A DNA stretch of 32,667 bases, taken from the NCBI GenBank assembly GCA_964569265.1, contig CAZMTO010000017.1:1-32667 (forward strand), read 5' to 3'. The stretch's first letter is position 1. Each line of letters opens with the position of its first letter. The notes under the pieces were generated by a model that searched no databases, was not told where the DNA came from, and saw only the letters and a program-made list of their open reading frames with translations. Positions 31,906-32,667 of this stretch are shown piece by piece. The position numbers and the translations under genes are program-made. The stretch comes from Avidehalobacter sp964569265. Lineage in GTDB: Bacteria; Bacillota; Dehalobacteriia; UBA4068; UBA4997.

Positions 31906-32013
31906 GGTTACCCACCCAAAGTCGAGGAATTGCAAGAGTGGTACAGATACGCGAAGTCAGTTGACGAGTCGCCGGAGGCGTACTTAATATACGCCGACAA
32001 GCGAGGAGACTGA
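31906..32013 (+). pseudogene. possible coding remnant ending EAYLIYADKRGD
   Basis: From the junction at 31906 the plus strand reads G-Y-P-P-K-V-E-E-L-Q-E-W-Y-R-Y-A-K and on to EAYLIYADKRGD, then TGA, with protein-like composition but no start codon or ribosome binding site belonging to it. A +1 shift just before the stop would continue open for about 20 codons, ending D-F-R-L-K-K-P-R. The second block encodes E-A-Y-L-M-Y-A-D-K-R in the same frame. It may be the tail of a broken gene copied into the array, or coincidence in a structured RNA. Confidence 0.3.
31975..32004. repeat. 30-nt palindrome-core repeat, copy 1
   Basis: GAGGCGTACTTAATATACGC... contains GGCGTA-N7-TACGCC. It is nested within a wider GTCAGT...ACTGAC pairing (about 31947 to 32013). 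In the plus frame it encodes E-A-Y-L-I-Y-A-D-K-R. Confidence 0.65.
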
Positions 32014-32090
32014 CGACAAAGTAGATGTGCCGCTATTGGACTTCCGGTTGAAAAAGCCGCGCTAAAGTGGGTTCTATCTATTCCCGCCCA

Positions 32091-32130
32091 CCGCCCTATA
32101 TACGTCGTGCGGCGCGGCTTTTTTGCAAAG
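32091..32130 (+). terminator. 40-nt repeat block B with terminator-like hairpin
   Basis: Identical to block A except C to T at the second stem position, which changes a C-G pair to U-G and so keeps the hairpin. TTTTTT follows at 32119-32124. Confidence 0.6.
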
Positions 32131-32296
32131 CTTGATAAAGACCTTTGTTAGAATGCCAGAAGGGCAAATGTGCGCCAGATGCAAGGAGTGATTGTATTTT
32201 ATCGAGCAAGCTGCACTGATAGTGCGCGTCGCGAGAAAAATGCAAGCACGACACCGCAGATGGGGTGCAGTTGTCCCTTCTGGAGATGAGACGACA

Positions 32297-32326
32297 GAGG
32301 CGTACTTAATGTACGCCGACAAGCGA
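32297..32326. repeat. 30-nt palindrome-core repeat, copy 2
   Basis: Differs from copy 1 by A to G in the loop-proximal right arm, which turns a C/A mismatch into a C-G pair (GGCGTAC-TTAAT-GTACGCC). In the plus frame it encodes E-A-Y-L-M-Y-A-D-K-R. Confidence 0.65.
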
Positions 32327-32431
32327 AAAATTATATGACACAGCAGATGAGGTGCTATTGCTGGTTACCCACCCAAAGTCGAGGAATTGCAAGAGTGGTA
32401 CAGATACGCGAAGTCAGTTGACGAGTCGCCG

Positions 32432-32461
32432 GAGGCGTACTTAATATACGCCGACAAGCGA
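32432..32461. repeat. 30-nt palindrome-core repeat, copy 3
   Basis: Identical to copy 1, as part of the second 457-bp unit. Confidence 0.65.
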
Positions 32462-32547
32462 GGAGACTGACGACAAAGTAGATGTGCCGCTATTGGACTT
32501 CCGGTTGAAAAAGCCGCGCTAAAGTGGGTTCTATCTATTCCCGCCCA

Positions 32548-32587
32548 CCGCCCTATATACGTCGTGCGGCGCGGCTTTTTTGCAAAG
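32548..32587 (+). terminator. 40-nt repeat block C with terminator-like hairpin
   Basis: Identical to block B, as part of the second 457-bp unit. Confidence 0.6.
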
Positions 32588-32667
32588 CTTGATAAAGACC
32601 TTTGTTAGAATGCCAGAAGGGCAAATGTGCGCCAGATGCAAGGAGTGATTGTATTTTATCGAGCAAG

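Larger units (their letters stand above)
31866..32667. repeat. tandem repeat array, 457-bp period, reaching the window edge
   Basis: Positions 31906-32210 recur as 32363-32667, 305 bp at an offset of exactly 457, with no difference found by eye. One unit comprises a 185-bp block (31906-32090), a 40-nt terminator-like block (32091-32130) and a 232-bp block (32131-32362). The 185- and 232-bp blocks share a 30-nt core and similar flanks, so the unit itself contains an older internal duplication. An extra 40-nt block precedes the first unit. No transposase or recombinase is visible. The array may continue beyond the window, or the duplication may be an assembly effect. Confidence 0.85.

Noticed and set aside
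32007..32020. CTGACGA in the array resembles the hammerhead ribozyme core
   Set aside because: No GAAA core segment or matching stems I-III are found at suitable distances, and the second block does not preserve the motif.
31906..32362. Group II intron or integron cassette array
   Set aside because: No intron domain V or reverse transcriptase, and no attC-like core sites or integron integrase could be recognised.
31866..32667. CRISPR array
   Set aside because: Repeats are 30 and 40 nt but at irregular spacing (225, 457; 322, 135), the intervening sequence itself repeats, and no cas gene is near.

Overview
The window looks like a chromosomal segment of an endospore-forming, low-to-mid GC Bacillota (Clostridia or a related lineage). 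The support is a GerA-type germinant receptor operon, a SpoIID-like/peptidoglycan-binding cluster of the spore type, strong AGGAGG-type ribosome binding sites, ScpA/ScpB, PcrA and YerC, and tRNA genes that encode their own CCA. Species cannot be named from the sequence alone. Almost all chromosomal genes lie on the minus strand.

Region 1 (1-4075) is the integrase-proximal end of a prophage or related element that continues beyond the left edge. A plus-strand CI-type repressor and tyrosine integrase sit next to a minus-strand early operon: Cro-like regulator, HTH protein, two micro-ORFs, an HNH/NinG-like protein with a KTPLK repeat, a zinc-ribbon protein, SSB, and a partial gene. The integrase stops 67 bp from the 3' end of tRNA-Ser(CGA), the likely attachment site.

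Region 2 (4164-11208) holds pcrA, a YerC/TrpR-family regulator, a gerA-type operon in the order A-C-B, and tRNA-Cys and tRNA-Leu. Region 3 (11209-18863) holds an ExbB/MotA-like gene paired with a DUF2149 (ExbD-like) gene under a near-consensus promoter, tRNA-Thr, an ilvD-ilvN-ilvB operon for branched-chain amino acid synthesis, and priA. Region 4 (18866-24943) holds an iron alcohol dehydrogenase, a secreted transglutaminase with SLH repeats, a small membrane protein with metA (predicted acetyl-CoA dependent), an HEXXH metalloprotein, a hemolysin III/PAQR membrane protein and a 47-residue CxxC protein. Region 5 (24942-31651) holds a three-gene peptidoglycan-binding/SpoIID-like operon, ilvE, scpB, scpA, trpS (with an Fe-S-type cysteine cluster) and a site-2 protease; the last five probably form one transcription unit read from 31.7 kb down to a terminator at 27.4 kb.

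Region 6 (31652-32667) has no convincing intact gene. It holds a repeat array: a 457-bp unit present 1.67 times with no differences found by eye, containing a 40-nt block that ends in an intrinsic-terminator-like hairpin plus T6 (three copies) and a 30-nt block with a palindromic core (three copies). It is the part of the window least explained by known families and the main candidate for something undescribed. It stops exactly at the window edge, so an assembly effect must be excluded.
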